Of a stretch of DNA of 64,000 nt, positions 61,895-64,000 are shown one piece after another; the stretch's first letter is position 1, and the number at the start of each line of letters is the position of its first letter. The notes under the pieces were generated by a model that did not search any database, was not told the origin of the DNA, and saw only the letters and a list, made by a program, of their open reading frames with translations. The DNA comes from SIG299 sp964632165 (lineage in GTDB: Bacteria; Bacillota; Clostridia; Lachnospirales; Lachnospiraceae). The stretch spans positions 12,382-76,381 of the forward strand of contig CAZWCZ010000005.1 of the NCBI GenBank assembly GCA_964632165.1, in the 5' to 3' direction. The position numbers were made by a program, and so were the translations under genes.

Positions 61895-62749
61895 CTATTC
61901 TGTAAAATCTTCCGGATGTTCCAACGTGATCCTTCCGATACGTCCGCCGCGGAAATCATCTACGACAAACGAAGCCATCTTTTCCATGTCAAGTTCTCCG
62001 CCTTTTTTCCTGCACGCACGTTTTTCGGCAATTCTGCAAAGAATTTCTTCTCCGGTTCCTTTTTCTTCAACATGATATCTTCCCTGGATAAGTCCCGGAT
62101 ACTCCCCGGAAATATAGGAAAGAAGAAAAATGGCAAGCTCCACCTGATCCAAAAGATCTTCATTAATGGAACCGATCATTGCAATGTGCCGTCCTACTTT
62201 CTGATCATCAAATTTTGGCCATAGGATTCCCGGAGTATCCAGTAATTCCAATTCCTTACTCAGTCGTATCCATTGTTTCCCTTTTGTAACTCCGGGCTTA
62301 TTTCCCGTCTTTGCACACGCTTTACCTGCAAAGGAGTTGATAAAGGTTGATTTTCCTACATTCGGGATCCCCACGATCATTGCACGGATCGGTCTTCCTA
62401 TGATCCCTCTGGCACGGTCTTTTTCTATCTTTTCCCTGCATGCATTCCGAACGGTATTCATCACCGCTTTTACGCCGTTTCCACCCTTGGAATTCACAGT
62501 AGCCACATAACATCCCATCGCTTCATAATACCGTTTAAACTGTGCAGTCACTGCCTCATCGGCAAGATCGGACTTATTCAGTAAAATCACTCGCGCCTTC
62601 CCTTTTGCAAGAGTATCAATGTCCGGATTTTTCGAACTGTACGGTATACGTGCGTCCACCAGTTCAATCACAACATCTATAAGTTTGATATCTTCCTGCA
62701 TTTGTCTTTTCGCTTTGGACATATGCCCCGGATACCACTGATAATGCAT
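61895..62749 (-). CDS. rbgA: Ribosome biogenesis GTPase YlqF/RbgA
   Basis: 284-residue circularly permuted GTPase for late 50S assembly: LNKSDLAD (G4) precedes GIPNVGKST (G1) and DTPGILWPK (G3). N-terminal HYQWYPGHMSKAKRQ is a family mark. CAGGAGG precedes ATG. In the rplS-lepB-rbgA-rnhB-yraN run. Confidence 0.97.
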   Translation of the reverse strand: MHYQWYPGHMSKAKRQMQEDIKLIDVVIELVDARIPYSSKNPDIDTLAKGKARVILLNKSDLADEAVTAQFKRYYEAMGCYVATVNSKGGNGVKAVMNTVRNACREKIEKDRARGIIGRPIRAMIVGIPNVGKSTFINSFAGKACAKTGNKPGVTKGKQWIRLSKELELLDTPGILWPKFDDQKVGRHIAMIGSINEDLLDQVELAIFLLSYISGEYPGLIQGRYHVEEKGTGEEILCRIAEKRACRKKGGELDMEKMASFVVDDFRGGRIGRITLEHPEDFTE

Positions 62750-62772
62750 TTTTTCTTCCTCCTGTCTGATCC

Positions 62773-63345
62773 TTATTTTCTGTTCAGTTTATCAATTACG
62801 GAAAATGGTGAAAGTCTCAGCCATGCTTTTCCGATAATGTCATTCTTAACAACAATCCCAATGTTCGCAAAACGGCTGTCTTCGCTCTGATTACGGTTAT
62901 CTCCTAACACAAAATACTCGTTTTCCTGTAATAAAACAGGTTTTTGAGCAAGACCGGAAAGCTGCATTGGTTCCGTATTGATTTCTTCTTCCAGTTTTTC
63001 ACCATTGATATAAATATACCCATCTGCTATTTCAATCGTATCACCCGGAATGCCGATGACGCGTTTGATATTATAATACTTATGTTCACTATTGCTCTGT
63101 TTAAAAACAATAACGTCGTAACGTTCCGGATCATTTTTCCAATAGGCAAGCTTATTGATAATGATCTTATCTCCGTCTTCCAAAGCACCGCTCATTGAAT
63201 TTCCCGGCATTGTTGTTTTCTCCAGCGCATACGTAATGATCAGATACGCCGCAAGAACCACAATAAGTATCTCAATCAGCCACAAAACGGCAGAGCGCAG
63301 GATTTTCTTCCATTTTGGTTTTTTACTGTGCAAATACATATCCAT
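62773..63345 (-). CDS. lepB: Signal peptidase I
   Basis: 190-residue type I leader peptidase: one N-terminal membrane helix (about 17-37), catalytic Ser in PGNSMSGALEDGD and Lys in NIKRVIGIPGD, and GDNRNQSEDSR. Removes signal peptides outside the membrane. Two close ATGs (63345, 63339); the first is kept. It has its own promoter after the rplS terminator. Confidence 0.96.
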   Translation of the reverse strand: MDMYLHSKKPKWKKILRSAVLWLIEILIVVLAAYLIITYALEKTTMPGNSMSGALEDGDKIIINKLAYWKNDPERYDVIVFKQSNSEHKYYNIKRVIGIPGDTIEIADGYIYINGEKLEEEINTEPMQLSGLAQKPVLLQENEYFVLGDNRNQSEDSRFANIGIVVKNDIIGKAWLRLSPFSVIDKLNRK

Positions 63346-63376
63346 TCGTTATTTCCCCTTTTCCCTGCTTTTTCTA

Positions 63377-63405
63377 ACTATATCATGAAGCCCCTTTTCT
63401 GTAAA
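63377..63405 (-). promoter_or_regulatory. Predicted promoter of the lepB-rbgA-rnhB-yraN operon
   Basis: Minus strand TTTACA (63400-63405), 17-base spacer, TATAGT (63377-63382). Confidence 0.8.
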
Positions 63406-63429
63406 GCCAGAAGGAGTTCGCTTACAGAG

Positions 63430-63458
63430 AAAAAAAGGCTTCAGGTTTTCCTGAAGCC
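63430..63458 (-). terminator. Intrinsic terminator of rplS
   Basis: On the minus strand GGCTTCAGG, loop AAAA, CCTGAAGCC, then seven T. Confidence 0.95.
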
Positions 63459-63474
63459 AGTTTGTTTCGCAAAA

Positions 63475-63822
63475 CTATTTTACGAGCTCTTTTACTCTAG
63501 CGCTCTTACCGGTTCTCTCACGGAGATAGTTTAACTTAGCACGTCTTACTTTACCATGACGAACTACTTCAATCTTCTCAACGTGTGGGGAATGTAATGG
63601 CCATGTTTTTTCAACACCTACACCGTTAGAAGTCTTTCTAACTGTAAATGTTTCTCTTGCTCCACCGTTCTGTCTCTTAAGTACGATACCTTCGAACATC
63701 TGAGTTCTTTCACGGTTTCCTTCTTTAACCTTAGCGTATACTTTGATAGTATCACCTACGTTAAAATCTGCAACTTCATTCTTGATCTGAGCTGCTTCAA
63801 TGTTTTTAATAATGTCGTTCAT
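63475..63822 (-). CDS. rplS: 50S ribosomal protein L19
   Basis: 115 residues. FNVGDTIKVYAKVKEGNRERTQMFEG and GVGVEKTWPLHSPHVEKIEV are L19 signatures, at the 30S-50S interface. AAGGAGG precedes ATG. Own promoter, leader and terminator. Confidence 0.98.
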   Translation of the reverse strand: MNDIIKNIEAAQIKNEVADFNVGDTIKVYAKVKEGNRERTQMFEGIVLKRQNGGARETFTVRKTSNGVGVEKTWPLHSPHVEKIEVVRHGKVRRAKLNYLRERTGKSARVKELVK

Positions 63823-63839
63823 TTGTGACCTCCTTAATA

Positions 63840-63896
63840 TTTGCAGACATTCTTACTGTCAGCCCATCTGACACAGAGGAACATCTTATCTCACGA
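63840..63896 (-). promoter_or_regulatory. Possible L19 leader upstream of rplS
   Basis: The untranslated stretch contains GTCAGATGGGCTGAC, a small hairpin, in the position of the Firmicute L19 leader motif. Assigned by position and the hairpin only. Confidence 0.4.
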
Positions 63897-63902
63897 AAAG
63901 TT

Positions 63903-63931
63903 ATTATACAATATTTCGAATCATATTGCAA
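63903..63931 (-). promoter_or_regulatory. Predicted sigma-A promoter of rplS
   Basis: Minus strand TTGCAA (63926-63931), 17-base spacer, TATAAT (63903-63908). Confidence 0.8.
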
Positions 63932-63966
63932 GCAATTTTTTTTGCAAATTTTATATATAATTTGAA

Positions 63967-64000
63967 CTATTTTAACGTTTCCTCTTTTTCCAGCAAATCC
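63967..64000 (-). CDS. trmD: C-terminal end of an upstream gene, probably trmD (partial)
   Basis: On the minus strand one frame reads DLLEKEETLK then TAG at 63967-63969, running off the window edge. trmD (tRNA m1G37 methyltransferase) normally precedes rplS and often ends with a (RP)DLL-charged tail. Ten residues are too few for proof; the call is mainly from gene order. Confidence 0.45.
   Translation of the reverse strand, partial: DLLEKEETLK

Overview
This window is ordinary core chromosome of a low-to-moderate-GC, spore-forming Firmicute, most likely a Lachnospiraceae-type Clostridium (cluster XIVa). The evidence is the protein content and gene order: L21-Prp-L27 with a cleavable L27 N-terminus, rny, scpAB, SepF/YlmH/DivIVA together with MinCDE, SpoIVA, MutL with the endonuclease motif, and der-plsY-gpsA-spoIVA. 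The genus cannot be fixed from the sequence alone. I see no rRNA, tRNA, CRISPR array, prophage or insertion sequence.

Layout, left to right. 1-13200 (+): end of an FAD-dependent oxidoreductase, miaB, rny, a Nudix ADP-ribose pyrophosphatase, pyrimidine nucleoside phosphorylase, a D,D-carboxypeptidase, a membrane-anchored metallophosphoesterase, scpA, scpB and a SWIM/SNF2 helicase. 13270-14339: a zinc-ribbon membrane protein (-) and a 50-residue membrane peptide (+). 14416-22129 (+): a two-gene radical SAM system of unknown function, RNase G-like rng, rplU-prp-rpmA, obgE, yhbY, yqeK and rsfS; this is a ribosome-biogenesis block from which nadD is missing. 22198-23326: divergent lexA and a yneA-like SOS division inhibitor with three LexA boxes between them. 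23371-25799: ttcA-like gene, a short DUF1540 gene, structured intergenic DNA and a XerS-like recombinase. 25870-34235 (-): an orphan BlaI-type regulator, a DUF4143 ATPase, and the division cluster hlyD-like/yggS/sepF/ylmH/divIVA/aroB/lspA/rluD.

34350-34550 (+) is a small DUF378 gene. From 34608 leftward transcription dominates to the end: a P-loop protein, a D,D-carboxypeptidase, mgsA, rodA, minE-minD-minC, a large PBP2, mreD-mreC-mreB (one shape and septum-placement block); radC, a YnbB-type PLP enzyme, miaA, mutL, mutS, rnhA and a membrane-anchored MutS-like ATPase (a DNA-repair block); an SH3-NlpC/P60 cell-wall hydrolase; spoIVA, gpsA, plsY, der; yraN, rnhB, rbgA, lepB, rplS, and apparently the last codons of trmD.

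I looked for an unknown system and found no obvious cassette. The points most worth following are: the methylglyoxal synthase in which the catalytic Asp of GGDQQ is Gln; the conserved radical SAM pair beside ribosomal genes; an envelope-spanning HlyD-like protein inside the sepF cluster; a roughly 215-residue insertion inside the PBP2 transpeptidase domain; a membrane-tethered MutS homologue; and two strong palindromes upstream of the XerS-like gene that no gene explains.
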